Source of the DNA: Bacilli bacterium
Lineage (GTDB): Bacteria > Bacillota_I > Bacilli_A > RF39 > UBA660
Reading direction: 5' to 3'
Assembly (NCBI GenBank): GCA_017461465.1
Contig: JAFTYN010000156.1
Span: 1-18,391, forward strand
Length of the DNA: 18,391 nt
Shown: piece by piece, positions 1 through 7,242 of the stretch
Numbering within the stretch: position 1 is the stretch's first letter
Layout of the letters: each line of letters opens with the position of its first letter
Made by a program: the position numbers and the translations under genes
Notes under the pieces: generated by a model
Told to the model about the DNA's origin: nothing
The model's input: only the letters and a program-made list of their open reading frames with translations
Database searches by the model: none

Positions 1-1070
1 CCTTTAACATATTTATTATGTGGAACATAGAAAGTATATTTCTTTCTAGTTCTATAAAGTTGATAGAATGTAAGAATTTCTACTAATAATGTTAACCAAA
101 AGCAATATTTAAATATTTCATCTATTTTTTCTTTACGAGTATTTTTTAAATTATCAGAAGATATTTGTTCTTCTAATAGTTCATTAAGAGCAGGTTCGTT
201 AGAATAATAATTATCCATAGCATAATTTGTAAATATATGCTTATCAGCTCCATATGATACTAAAGAAAATTCTAAATACATATCGTCCAAAGAAAAGTCT
301 AATTCTTCTTCGTCTAAATCAATACTGAAAGTATGATAACCTTCATATTTATTTTTATCTTCAGTATATTCAAAATCAACATTTCTAGTCCCATAAGTAT
401 GAGCTTTATAATTTCCTTCACGTGGCATATCTTTATTAGGAATTAAAATTTCTGCTTTGTATGATTCTAGATATGGTATAGAATCTTCAGAATATAGTGT
501 TAAATAAAGTTCAGATGAATCTGCATATCTAAGTGCAGGATTAGTCATTTCATAAGTTACTTCAAAAGTAACTTCTTCTCTATATAGACCATCTACATAG
601 AAAAATACAGCTTCATACTGTTTAGCCCATTCATTATAAGGACCAGGACTATGATACCACTTACCAGGACCATAACCTAGGTATGTAGCAGTATAATCTG
701 AATCATCCCAATATAATTTATCACTTTCCTCATATACTATTTTTTCACCATTAGGAAGTACTTGTTTAACAGATAGTACATTATACAATGATTTAACACC
801 ATCAATTTCTGTTTCAACTAAGTCTCTCCATAATTCCCAAAATAAATAATCTTTACTAGCGGCATGAATATCGTATGTTAGTCTTTCAGTTACAATCATT
901 TTAGAGCCCCCAAGTGGCTCATCTACTAAAATTCCTCTATAATTAACGTCGGTTATTCTAGCATAATCAAATGGATTATGAACTGATTCTCCCAATAGTT
1001 CTGTAAATATAATTATTGCAAAATAACCAACAAAAAAAATAACAATAATAAACTTTGTTAACTTCTCCAT
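1..1070 (-). CDS. DUF2207-type membrane protein, C-terminus outside window
   Basis: Read by hand on the minus strand from ATG at 1070-1068; 356 codons stay open to the window edge, so the C-terminus is missing. The start is supported by an AGGAAGGA ribosome site just upstream. Residues about 6-24 form a hydrophobic N-terminal segment, followed by a predicted extracytoplasmic beta-rich domain (about 30-310) with the DUF2207-like stretches GPGKWYHSPGPYNEWAKQY and DGLYREEVTFEVTYEMTNPA. A second membrane helix lies at about 321-340, then basic residues begin the cytoplasmic part. The DUF2207 (YciQ-like) family has no settled function. It is transcribed away from the coat gene on its right and belongs to the host flank. 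Family assignment is from recalled motif pattern, not a search. Confidence 0.7.
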   Translation of the reverse strand, partial: MEKLTKFIIVIFFVGYFAIIIFTELLGESVHNPFDYARITDVNYRGILVDEPLGGSKMIVTERLTYDIHAASKDYLFWELWRDLVETEIDGVKSLYNVLSVKQVLPNGEKIVYEESDKLYWDDSDYTATYLGYGPGKWYHSPGPYNEWAKQYEAVFFYVDGLYREEVTFEVTYEMTNPALRYADSSELYLTLYSEDSIPYLESYKAEILIPNKDMPREGNYKAHTYGTRNVDFEYTEDKNKYEGYHTFSIDLDEEELDFSLDDMYLEFSLVSYGADKHIFTNYAMDNYYSNEPALNELLEEQISSDNLKNTRKEKIDEIFKYCFWLTLLVEILTFYQLYRTRKKYTFYVPHNKYVK

Positions 1071-1107
1071 ATAACTTCCTTCCTTACTATATTTCTACTC
1101 TAAAATA

Positions 1108-1136
1108 AGTATAATATAGATAGTTAAATAAATCAA
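1108..1136 (-). promoter_or_regulatory. Vegetative promoter of the DUF2207 gene
   Basis: On the minus strand TTGATT (1136-1131) and TATACT (1113-1108) are separated by 17 bases, a good housekeeping-sigma match. It lies about 40 bases upstream of the ATG at 1070. Confidence 0.55.
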
Positions 1137-1170
1137 GAAAGATAAAATTATTTTACAAGGCATATTACAT

Positions 1171-1199
1171 ACATGATATTTATACATCTTCATACTATA
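1171..1199 (+). promoter_or_regulatory. Sporulation (sigma-K/E-like) promoter of the coat gene
   Basis: CATACTATA at 1191-1199 fits the sigma-K -10 pattern CATAnnnTA exactly, and an AC at 1171-1172 lies 18 bases upstream, where the sigma-K -35 expects AC at 16-17. It is also one mismatch from the sigma-E -10 (CATACAnT). It sits 21 bases before the coat-gene ATG. No housekeeping -35/-10 pair fits as well here. Late mother-cell expression is inferred from these consensus patterns. Confidence 0.45.
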
Positions 1200-1220
1200 A
1201 AATAGATAAGGAGGATATAA

Positions 1221-1367
1221 ATGTTTAATAGATGTTCATGTAAAAACAATATGAATTATAATCCAAGAACGAATATGGGATGTAATCCTATAATAGAACC
1301 TGAAGTAAATAACTGTGTAGAAAAAGAATTTTACTATGATGTAGATCAAGTGAGTCCCTTTATGTAA
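1221..1367 (+). pseudogene. CotD-like spore coat protein, 5' part (interrupted by element)
   Basis: ATG at 1221 follows a perfect AAGGAGG (1208-1214). The reading frame gives 48 codons. The first 42 (Cys/Asn-rich, with the motif CVEKEFYYDVD) belong to the coat protein; the last six (QVSPFM) are element sequence running to a stop at 1365-1367. The true continuation, starting HVIPVHTHVINRHIYNH, lies 11.6 kb away at 12975-13112. CotD-family proteins are small His/Cys/Tyr-rich outer or inner coat components, and the joined 87-aa product has the expected length. With the element present only a 48-aa truncated peptide can be made. Family call rests on the HxHPxHTxxxNxHxY-like pattern of the distal half. 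Confidence 0.75.
1335..1362. other. attL junction of the element
   Basis: Host coat-gene sequence ends GATGTAGAT at 1338-1346, the proposed crossover core is CA at 1347-1348, and element sequence AGTGAGTCCCTTT follows. The core together with the preceding GAT makes a GATC site. Combining the element arms of both junctions gives an attP with partial dyad symmetry: AAAGGG, then a 15-base centre containing CA, then CCCTTT. Confidence 0.65.
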
Positions 1368-1406
1368 GACCAAAGTAAGTGGAGACAAATAAGTATAAAA
1401 ATGTAT

Positions 1407-1434
1407 GGAGTTTCCTTTGAGAAACTTCTTTTTT
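1407..1434 (+). terminator. Intrinsic terminator just inside the left end
   Basis: GGAGTTTC (1407-1414) pairs with GAAACTTC (1421-1428) through a CTTTGA loop, with one G-T wobble, and is followed by six T. It would stop transcription entering from the coat-gene promoter and so insulates the element. Confidence 0.6.
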
Positions 1435-1468
1435 ATGGTAAAATAAAACTTGATTGATACTTGTATCA
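1417..1468 (+). promoter_or_regulatory. Promoter and palindromic operator before the restriction-modification operon
   Basis: TTGAGA (1417-1422), 16 bases, TAAAAT (1439-1444) is a plausible promoter overlapping the terminator. Just downstream is a perfect inverted repeat, TGATAC (1455-1460), TT, GTATCA (1463-1468), about 20 bases before the ATG at 1488. Its size suits a dimeric HTH repressor; the XRE remnant on the element is one conceivable binder, but no evidence links them. Confidence 0.45.
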
Positions 1469-1487
1469 GGGAGAGTGAGGTTGCTTT

Positions 1488-2573
1488 ATGTTAGCATTTA
1501 ATTCAATTAAATATTATTCTGGTTTAATAACACAATTAGATAGATTAGAAGAACATATTTCTTTTATTGAAAATAATAATCCTGTTCCAGAAAAAAAAGA
1601 AATTTTAAAAAAAATAATGAAGAGTGAATTAGGTTTTGGTTCTAGTGCATCTATTTCTTACATTGTAAAAAGAGAAACTAATGGTGGTAGTGAAACTCTT
1701 CTAAAGTCTTATATGGATAGATTTCAAAAGTTTAAGTCTAACTTTGATTTTATGGCATTTATTGGTGATTTAAGAGAAGTATCTGTTGTATTTAATGATT
1801 TATCAAGAACATATTTGTTTATTGATGAGTGCTTTTCTGACCTACTTACTCATATGAATGATTTAGCTGGTATGTATCAAACTGTTTTTCAAAGTGATGA
1901 TCGAAATAATATTGTTCTGTTCTTTGATGAAGCGGAAAAAGTTTGTTTTGAATATCGCTCTATAAAAAAAGGTTTACTAAATTTTGTAGGTTCGTTAGAA
2001 AGTCAAATTAACGATGTCGATTATGATGCTCATAGTATTTTTGAGTTACAATTATTGGATGTGAATTTTACAGTTGGCGAGTTTGGTGATACATTATCTC
2101 TAATAGAAAACGCATATAACGAGATAAAAATGTTAATTAAAGATAAGGATGTATCCAATTTGCAAATAGTAAAAATTGAATCAGGTTCTTTATTAACTAA
2201 ACTTATAGGAGAACCGTTAGTAATTGCATTGTTGGTTTTAATTTTTAAAACGATTGCAAAAGAAATGTATCAAAAATTTACTGTTAATGGTCAAATTGAA
2301 AAACAAGCTAATATTATGAAGATGATTTCTTCTTCTGCCGATATTATAAATAAGCTTAATGAAATGGGGATTAATACAGGTAAATCTAAAAGTGATTTAA
2401 AGGATATTTTAAATATAACTACAAACAATATTTATAAAATATTATCTAGAAGCGGAAAAATAATGTTGAACGATGAAATGATTAGTATTGGTGATGAGCA
2501 AAAATTATTAGAATACAAAACATTATATTTAAGTACTACATTAGATGAGGAAGGTAGTGAGAAAAGTGATTAA
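1488..2573 (+). CDS. Unrecognised 361-aa protein, first gene of the restriction-modification operon
   Basis: ATG at 1488 is preceded by GTGAGG seven bases upstream. The protein is largely helical by composition, with no signal peptide. Residues about 1-30 and 75-130 look like amphipathic helices. A conserved-looking stretch VKIESGSLLTKLIGEP (about 228-243) is followed by a hydrophobic segment (about 243-256) that may be a buried helix or a single membrane pass. The C-terminal 90 residues contain ISIGDEQ-like turns. I do not recognise the family. Its end overlaps the methyltransferase gene by 8 bases, so it is translationally coupled to a type II restriction-modification pair and probably serves that system, for example as a control or accessory factor; this is inference from context only. 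Confidence 0.75.
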   Translation: MLAFNSIKYYSGLITQLDRLEEHISFIENNNPVPEKKEILKKIMKSELGFGSSASISYIVKRETNGGSETLLKSYMDRFQKFKSNFDFMAFIGDLREVSVVFNDLSRTYLFIDECFSDLLTHMNDLAGMYQTVFQSDDRNNIVLFFDEAEKVCFEYRSIKKGLLNFVGSLESQINDVDYDAHSIFELQLLDVNFTVGEFGDTLSLIENAYNEIKMLIKDKDVSNLQIVKIESGSLLTKLIGEPLVIALLVLIFKTIAKEMYQKFTVNGQIEKQANIMKMISSSADIINKLNEMGINTGKSKSDLKDILNITTNNIYKILSRSGKIMLNDEMISIGDEQKLLEYKTLYLSTTLDEEGSEKSD

Positions 2574-3420
2574 AGGAAAACCATTTGTTAAATGGGCTGG
2601 TGGGAAAAGACAAATAATAGATAAATTAAAAATGTATGCTCCTTATGAGTTTAATACTTACTTTGAACCGTTTGTTGGTGGTGGTGCTTTCTTATTTGAA
2701 CTTTCACCTAAAAATGCTGTTATTAATGATTATAATAAAGAGTTAATGAATGTTTATGAATGTATTAAGGATGCTAAAAAGTTTGATGCGATGTGTAGAG
2801 AATTGAATCATCATGAAACTGAACATTCTGAAGAATATTATTACAACATAAGGAATATTGATAGAGATAAAGTTAAGTTTAAGAAGTTAGCTGACTACAA
2901 AAGAGCAGCTAGAACAATTTACTTAAATAAAGCATGTTTTAATGGTTTATATAGAGTTAATAGTAAGAATGAATTTAATGTCCCTTTTGGTAAGAAAACA
3001 AAAGTAAATACTTATGAAGGCCAAAATCTAGGTATAGTTTGTGGATACTTAAATTACAATAATGTTCAACTATTGTCTATAGATTTTGAAGAAGCAGTAA
3101 AAGATGCTAAGAAAGGTGATTTCGTTTATTTTGATCCACCTTATGATTCAGATACATCTACATTTAATAGTTACACTGAAGATGGTTTTGGTAAAGAAGA
3201 ACAAGTTAGACTTGCTAGAGTATTTAAAGAACTATCTGATAGAGGATGTTATGTGATGTTATCGAATCACAATACTAAATTAATTAATGAACTATATAAG
3301 CAATTTAATATTCATGTGATAGAAGCAAAGCGTAATATTAATGCAAACGGCAAAAAAAGAGGTGCTGTTGAAGAAGTAATTATTACAAATTATGAAAATA
3401 AAAAAGGATTTGAAGAATAA
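2566..3420 (+). CDS. dam: Dam-type DNA adenine-N6 methyltransferase (D12 class)
   Basis: Transfers methyl from S-adenosylmethionine to adenine, most likely in GATC. Numbered from GTG at 2566: FVKWAGGKRQ (7-16, cofactor-binding motif X), YFEPFVGGGAFLF (32-44, motif I), NDYN (53-56), the Dam-typical CFNGLYRVNSKNEFNVPFG (about 125-143) and catalytic DPPY (190-193). The resulting 284 aa equals the usual Dam/DpnM length. An ATG at 2545 is in frame, but the GAGGAAGG ribosome site (2547-2554) lies downstream of it and 11 bases before GTG 2566, so the GTG is preferred. It overlaps the upstream gene's stop by 8 bases and is followed after 33 bases by a nuclease gene, making it the modification half of a type II system. 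GATC specificity is inferred from family resemblance. Confidence 0.93.
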   Translation: MIKGKPFVKWAGGKRQIIDKLKMYAPYEFNTYFEPFVGGGAFLFELSPKNAVINDYNKELMNVYECIKDAKKFDAMCRELNHHETEHSEEYYYNIRNIDRDKVKFKKLADYKRAARTIYLNKACFNGLYRVNSKNEFNVPFGKKTKVNTYEGQNLGIVCGYLNYNNVQLLSIDFEEAVKDAKKGDFVYFDPPYDSDTSTFNSYTEDGFGKEEQVRLARVFKELSDRGCYVMLSNHNTKLINELYKQFNIHVIEAKRNINANGKKRGAVEEVIITNYENKKGFEE

Positions 3421-3453
3421 AAGTATAATAATATAAGTGAAGGGAGAGATTAT

Positions 3454-4725
3454 ATGAAAAAAACTGTAGCTCAATTGTGGGAAGATATATTTAATGATTT
3501 TAATATTTTAGCAGAAATAGAAAAGACTGGCTTTTTTAAGATTACGGCTGATCAAATTAGAGTATATAAAGAACCAAGATTGATGGCGAAGTTTGATTTT
3601 TCTAGACAATTACCTAAAATTTTTAAAGATAATCAGTTAGGTATTTTACCAATAAAAAATGGTGAGTATATTATAGGTAAGTTTAATTTATTTGAAAGAA
3701 TATCTAATACTAACTATGAATCTGTAGATATTGAAAAAGTTAAATTACCTTCATTTATAGAAACTATAGATCCAGATAATATTTATTCTGAAAGTAATGC
3801 TTTGATGGTCGCAAATTTGTCTGGTATGTTTGAAAATGCTTTTGGAGAAGAACTATATGAAACTATTCAAGGCAAGATGAGAACTAATACTTTTAATTTT
3901 AATATTTATTCAGATGATGTTGAAAATAGTATTGAAGTTAATGGAGCAGCTATGGAAATAGATGGTGGTTATGAAGGTAAATCTAATATAGTTTTAGTTG
4001 AAGCTAAAAATAGCATGCCAGAAGATTTTGTTATTAGACAATTGTACTATCCATATAGACATTGGACTTCTAGAGTTATGAAAAACATTATTCCGGTTTT
4101 TTTTGTTTATGATAATGGAGTTTATAATTTGTTTATTTATGAATTTGAGAATCTGTATAATTACAATTCTTTGAAGTTAAAAGATATTAAGAGATATATG
4201 TTATCTAATGAATCTTCTGATGTTATGAAGAAAAGATTGTTTGAAAATATTGAAACAATTGAAGATCTTCCGCAATCAGAAGTACCTTTACCTCAAGCTG
4301 ATTCATTTAGTAAAGTAATTGGTACTTTAGAATTATTTAGCAATGGTTCATCTACAGCAAATGAAATTGCTGAAGAACTTGATTTTGATAGTAGACAAGG
4401 AAAATACTATATTGATGCTTTAAGATATTTAAAGTTGGTTGTTAAAGATGATAACTTCGGTAAGTATAAATTAAGTCCTTTTGGTTTTGGTATACTTAAC
4501 TACGATGTAAGAGGTAGAAATAAAGAATTAATATTATTTATACTTAAACATAAACCTTATTATGATGTTTATAAGTATTATTTAGATAATGGAGAATTAC
4601 CTAATAGAGAATTTATAAGAAATGTTATCAGAAAGTACATTCCTGACATGGCGGAAGAAACTGTTAATAGAAGAGCTAGTACTATTAGAGGATGGATTCA
4701 GTGGATTATTGGAGCACAAATCTAA
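3454..4725 (+). CDS. Type II restriction endonuclease, PD-(D/E)xK fold
   Basis: ATG at 3454 follows GAAGGGAGAG. The 423-aa protein carries a PD-(D/E)xK nuclease signature: E168-I-D170-G-G, then VLVEAK (180-185) with E183 and K185 as metal-binding and catalytic residues. The segment FVIRQLYYPYRHW after it is typical of a helix packing against such a core. Residues about 285-340 form a winged-helix-like module (ANEIAEELDFDSRQGKYYI) probably used for DNA recognition. It resembles proteins annotated as type II restriction enzyme that carry DUF6996/DUF6997-like domains, rather than the DpnII/MboI/Sau3AI families usually paired with Dam. It should cut the unmethylated version of the site protected by the adjacent methyltransferase, presumably GATC. 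Cleavage site and end type cannot be read from sequence. Confidence 0.85.
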   Translation: MKKTVAQLWEDIFNDFNILAEIEKTGFFKITADQIRVYKEPRLMAKFDFSRQLPKIFKDNQLGILPIKNGEYIIGKFNLFERISNTNYESVDIEKVKLPSFIETIDPDNIYSESNALMVANLSGMFENAFGEELYETIQGKMRTNTFNFNIYSDDVENSIEVNGAAMEIDGGYEGKSNIVLVEAKNSMPEDFVIRQLYYPYRHWTSRVMKNIIPVFFVYDNGVYNLFIYEFENLYNYNSLKLKDIKRYMLSNESSDVMKKRLFENIETIEDLPQSEVPLPQADSFSKVIGTLELFSNGSSTANEIAEELDFDSRQGKYYIDALRYLKLVVKDDNFGKYKLSPFGFGILNYDVRGRNKELILFILKHKPYYDVYKYYLDNGELPNREFIRNVIRKYIPDMAEETVNRRASTIRGWIQWIIGAQI

Positions 4726-4814
4726 TATACACATATTTAACACAAAATTTCTACTAAATAAACCTTGGATTCCAAATTATATATGTTAGAATGTGATTAA
4801 ATAAGATTATTTTG

Positions 4815-4846
4815 AAAGAAGAGTTAGTGATAACTTTTCTTTTTTT
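4815..4846 (+). terminator. Intrinsic terminator of the restriction-modification operon
   Basis: A 12-bp stem, AAAGAAGAGTTA (4815-4826) with TAACTTTTCTTT (4831-4842), has one wobble pair, a GTGA loop and a T-tract running to 4846. It lies about 90 bases after the nuclease stop codon. Nothing else is seen between 4726 and 4814. Confidence 0.8.
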
Positions 4847-5134
4847 AGTTAAAAAGTATAATCCCGGTAAAATTCGTGTTTATTAAATTACTGGGATTGG
4901 TCCAAACCTATATAAATAAATGGATTAATTAGGTTTATGCTTGATAATGGGATTGATTTTGCAAGTGCAAAATAAGTTTGATGTCATATAAAACGTCGAA
5001 ATTACTTGGTAATTTTAATGTTGTGACACCTTCATCTTATCCTATTAAAAAAATTACTTTTAAAAAAGGTGTTTTTGGGATTGCAAATTTAGACTTTATT
5101 GGTCTTTTTTTATTGGATTAAAGGATGTGTTGTA
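4847..5134 (+). other. Hairpin-rich intergenic region upstream of the recombinase operon
   Basis: This gene-poor stretch holds five consecutive perfect or near-perfect inverted repeats: 4860-4870 with 4888-4898 (11 bp, one wobble), 4904-4910 with 4930-4936 (7 bp), 4957-4963 with 4966-4972 (7 bp), 4999-5005 with 5009-5015 (7 bp) and 5026-5032 with 5066-5072 (7 bp). GGGATTG occurs three times (4893, 4949, 5077), and all copies can pair with the single AATCCC at 4860-4865, giving mutually exclusive folds. A weak AGAC/GTCT hairpin with a T-tract follows at 5091-5110. It could be a structured leader or small RNA controlling the recombinase, or chance pairing in AT-rich, partly decayed coding DNA. 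Confidence 0.35.
4916..5121 (+). pseudogene. Possible frameshifted gene remnant
   Basis: Two overlapping plus-strand frames read like one broken protein: a frame ending INGLIRFMLDNGIDFASAK at the stop 4973-4975, then, one frame over, SYKTSKLLGNFNVVTPSS and KKGVFGIANLDFIGLFLLD to a stop at 5119-5121. Each piece has protein-like composition, but neither has a ribosome site. I do not recognise the family. The alternative is that these are chance open stretches within a structured RNA. An ATG at 4981 would give a 46-aa peptide, without good start signals. Confidence 0.25.
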
Positions 5135-5362
5135 ATGAATAATCATAATACTGAAATCATAAGTTTTTATAGTAATGAGGATGATTTAATAATGGGAGAT
5201 TATAAGATTAATGTTATTTTTGGTGAAGATAATATTTCTTTAGAAGATATATTTATTAAAGAATTATTAAAAGAACTCTTAATGATTTTGAAAAATAAAG
5301 ATAATGTGTTAGAGTCATCGTGTAATTATTTATCTCTAAGTAAGGAAGGAGGTAAGAATTGA
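5135..5362 (+). CDS. Small TnpW-like ORF upstream of serine recombinase
   Basis: ATG at 5135 follows AAAGGATG at a suitable distance; a TTG at 5099 in the same frame lacks a ribosome site and is rejected. The 75-aa acidic product has a central beta-like segment YKINVIFGEDN and a helix LEDIFIKELLKELLMIL, a layout similar to the short TnpW-type proteins found before large serine recombinases in Bacillota elements. Its stop (TGA 5360-5362) overlaps the recombinase TTG start (5359-5361), so the two are translationally coupled. A role as a recombination directionality factor or regulator of the recombinase is inferred from position and size, as for SprB beside SprA in SPbeta; sequence alone does not prove it. 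Confidence 0.6.
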   Translation: MNNHNTEIISFYSNEDDLIMGDYKINVIFGEDNISLEDIFIKELLKELLMILKNKDNVLESSCNYLSLSKEGGKN

Positions 5363-6945
5363 ATTATTTAGGGAGCTTAAATAAGATTTATAATGTTGGT
5401 ATTTACATAAGATTATCTAGAGAAGATGATGAGAAGACTTATGAAAGTGAAAGCATTACTAATCAAAAGAGTTTATTACTTCAGTATGTTAAAGAAAATA
5501 ATTTAAGAGTTTATGATATATATGTAGATGATGGTTATTCAGGTACAAGCTTTGATAGACCCGGTTTTAAAAGATTAATTGATGATATTGAATCTAAAAA
5601 GATTAATATGGTTATTACGAAAGATATGTCTAGGTTAGGTAGAGATTATATTGGTACTGGTAATTTAATAGAAAAGTATTTTCCAGAACATAATGTTAGA
5701 TATATTGCAGTTACTGATAATATTGATACTTACTTAGATAATTCGAATAATGATATAGCACCATTTAAAGCAATAATGAATGATATGTATGCTAAAGATA
5801 TATCTAAAAAAATAAAGTCTAGTTTAAGAGCAAAGCAAAAAGAAGGTAAATGGGTGGGTGGAAGATGCCCGTTTGGATATATGCAAGATCCTAATGATAA
5901 GAATCATTTAGTTATTAATGAGGAACAAGCAAAAGTTGTTAAAAGAATATATGATATGTGTTTAGAGGGATTATCTTTTTTTAAAATAGCTAAAAGATTA
6001 ACTGATGAAAGAATTAAGACTCCTGCTCAATATTATAGTTTTGAATGGAAAAGTAATTATAATTTGAAGTTAGGGCAGTGGCATTCTAAATCAATAAGAG
6101 ATATTTTAACTAATCAAGTTTATACTGGTGATTTGGTACAAAACAGAAGAAGTAAAATTAATTATAAAGTTAAGAAAGTAGTTAGGAATAATCCTAAAGA
6201 TTATATTATTGTTGAAAACACACATGAACCTATTATAGGTAAAGAGATATTTTATGAAGTTCAAAAAAGAATACCAAAGAATGTTGGTAGAAATGAAAAA
6301 AAAGAAGTTCATTTGTTAGATGGTCTGATGTATTGTGGAGATTGTGGTCATAGAATATCAGTTCAACCTAGAAGGAAAAAAGATAATAGATGTTATACAA
6401 TATGTAATTACTATAGAACTTATATAAGACAAAAATTTTGTACATTACATTGTAATAATTATGATGTGTTAGAGCAAGTAGTATTAGATACATTGAGGAG
6501 TTATTGTCTTAAATATTTAGATAGTAAGAAAGTAAAAGAAAGAGTATTAAGTAACATAAATGATAATGAAGTGGATAATAGTCTAAGAAAAATTAAATTA
6601 CTTGAACAGGGAATAAGTCGCATTAATGAAAACTTGGATAGTATTTATTTAGACAAGCTTAATAAAGTAATAAGTGAAGAACAATTTAATAGAGTTAAAA
6701 TAAAGTTAGAAAACGAACTAAATATTAAGCAAGATAAACTAATGAAATTGATTAATTGTAGTAATGATTCATTTAACAAAGAAGAACAAAATAAGATGAT
6801 TGAAAACTGTATTAATGAATTTTTATCTATGAAAAATCCTAGTAGAGAACTTGTTATTAATCTTATTGAAAGAGTAGATATTTTTGAAGATAAAAAAATT
6901 GATATTAAATTTGCTTTTAGCGTTGATACAAGAACAAATGTTTAA
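5359..6945 (+). CDS. Large serine recombinase (integrase/excisionase of the element)
   Basis: TTG start at 5359 is set by AGGAGGT a few bases upstream and couples to the preceding ORF by a 4-base overlap. The 528-aa protein has a resolvase catalytic domain (about 12-155) with nucleophile S20 in YIRLSRED and active-site arginines R92 and R95 in SRLGRD, then a recombinase domain (about 165-310, GGRCPFGY onward), a zinc ribbon (C326-G-D-C329 with cysteines near 361-365) and a leucine-rich coiled coil (about 405-465). Length matches TndX/SprA-type enzymes. It is expected to catalyse integration and excision through a 2-bp staggered cut with a phosphoserine intermediate, which fits the CA core at the element ends. 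Unusually, it lies mid-element, about 4 kb from the nearer end. Confidence 0.95.
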   Translation: MNYLGSLNKIYNVGIYIRLSREDDEKTYESESITNQKSLLLQYVKENNLRVYDIYVDDGYSGTSFDRPGFKRLIDDIESKKINMVITKDMSRLGRDYIGTGNLIEKYFPEHNVRYIAVTDNIDTYLDNSNNDIAPFKAIMNDMYAKDISKKIKSSLRAKQKEGKWVGGRCPFGYMQDPNDKNHLVINEEQAKVVKRIYDMCLEGLSFFKIAKRLTDERIKTPAQYYSFEWKSNYNLKLGQWHSKSIRDILTNQVYTGDLVQNRRSKINYKVKKVVRNNPKDYIIVENTHEPIIGKEIFYEVQKRIPKNVGRNEKKEVHLLDGLMYCGDCGHRISVQPRRKKDNRCYTICNYYRTYIRQKFCTLHCNNYDVLEQVVLDTLRSYCLKYLDSKKVKERVLSNINDNEVDNSLRKIKLLEQGISRINENLDSIYLDKLNKVISEEQFNRVKIKLENELNIKQDKLMKLINCSNDSFNKEEQNKMIENCINEFLSMKNPSRELVINLIERVDIFEDKKIDIKFAFSVDTRTNV

Positions 6946-6987
6946 TATGATGTATCTCGTAAATTGCTAAATAAAGGGAGGTTAAAC

Positions 6988-7242
6988 ATGAATCAAAACA
7001 AAGTAGAAACAATTACAAAATTATTTGAAGGTAATGAGATTAGAAGTGTTTGGAATAGTGAGGAAGAAGATTACTATTTTAGCGTTGTTGATATAATTGC
7101 TGCATTAATAAAAAATAAGATACCTCGAAATTACTGGAGTGATCTTAAGAGAAGATTAATAGATGAAGGAAGTGAGTTACACGAAAAAATCGTGCAACTG
7201 AAATTAAAGTCGCAAAAGAATGTCAAATTTAGTAAAATATGA
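6988..7242 (+). pseudogene. Truncated Bro-N / phage-antirepressor-like gene
   Basis: ATG at 6988 follows AAGGGAGGT; an upstream TTG at 6964 has no such site. The 84-aa product reads IRSVWNSEEEDYYFSVVDII and IPRNYWSDLKRRLIDEGSEL, the N-terminal half of the Bro-N/antirepressor domain seen in phage and mobile-element proteins (damage-inducible DinD-like). Full members normally continue for 100-200 more residues; here the frame stops soon after VQLKLKSQKN, and the region is taken over by the next gene's promoter. It is therefore probably a fragment, though a short functional DNA-binding peptide is possible. It is the third gene of the recombinase operon by position. Confidence 0.65.

Noticed and set aside
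3292..3474. Minus-strand open frame over the end of the methyltransferase gene
   Set aside because: Phe/Ile-rich antisense shadow of AT-rich coding DNA, without a ribosome site.
6106..6312. Minus-strand open frame inside the recombinase
   Set aside because: Phe/Asn/Ile-rich shadow of a well-supported serine recombinase.
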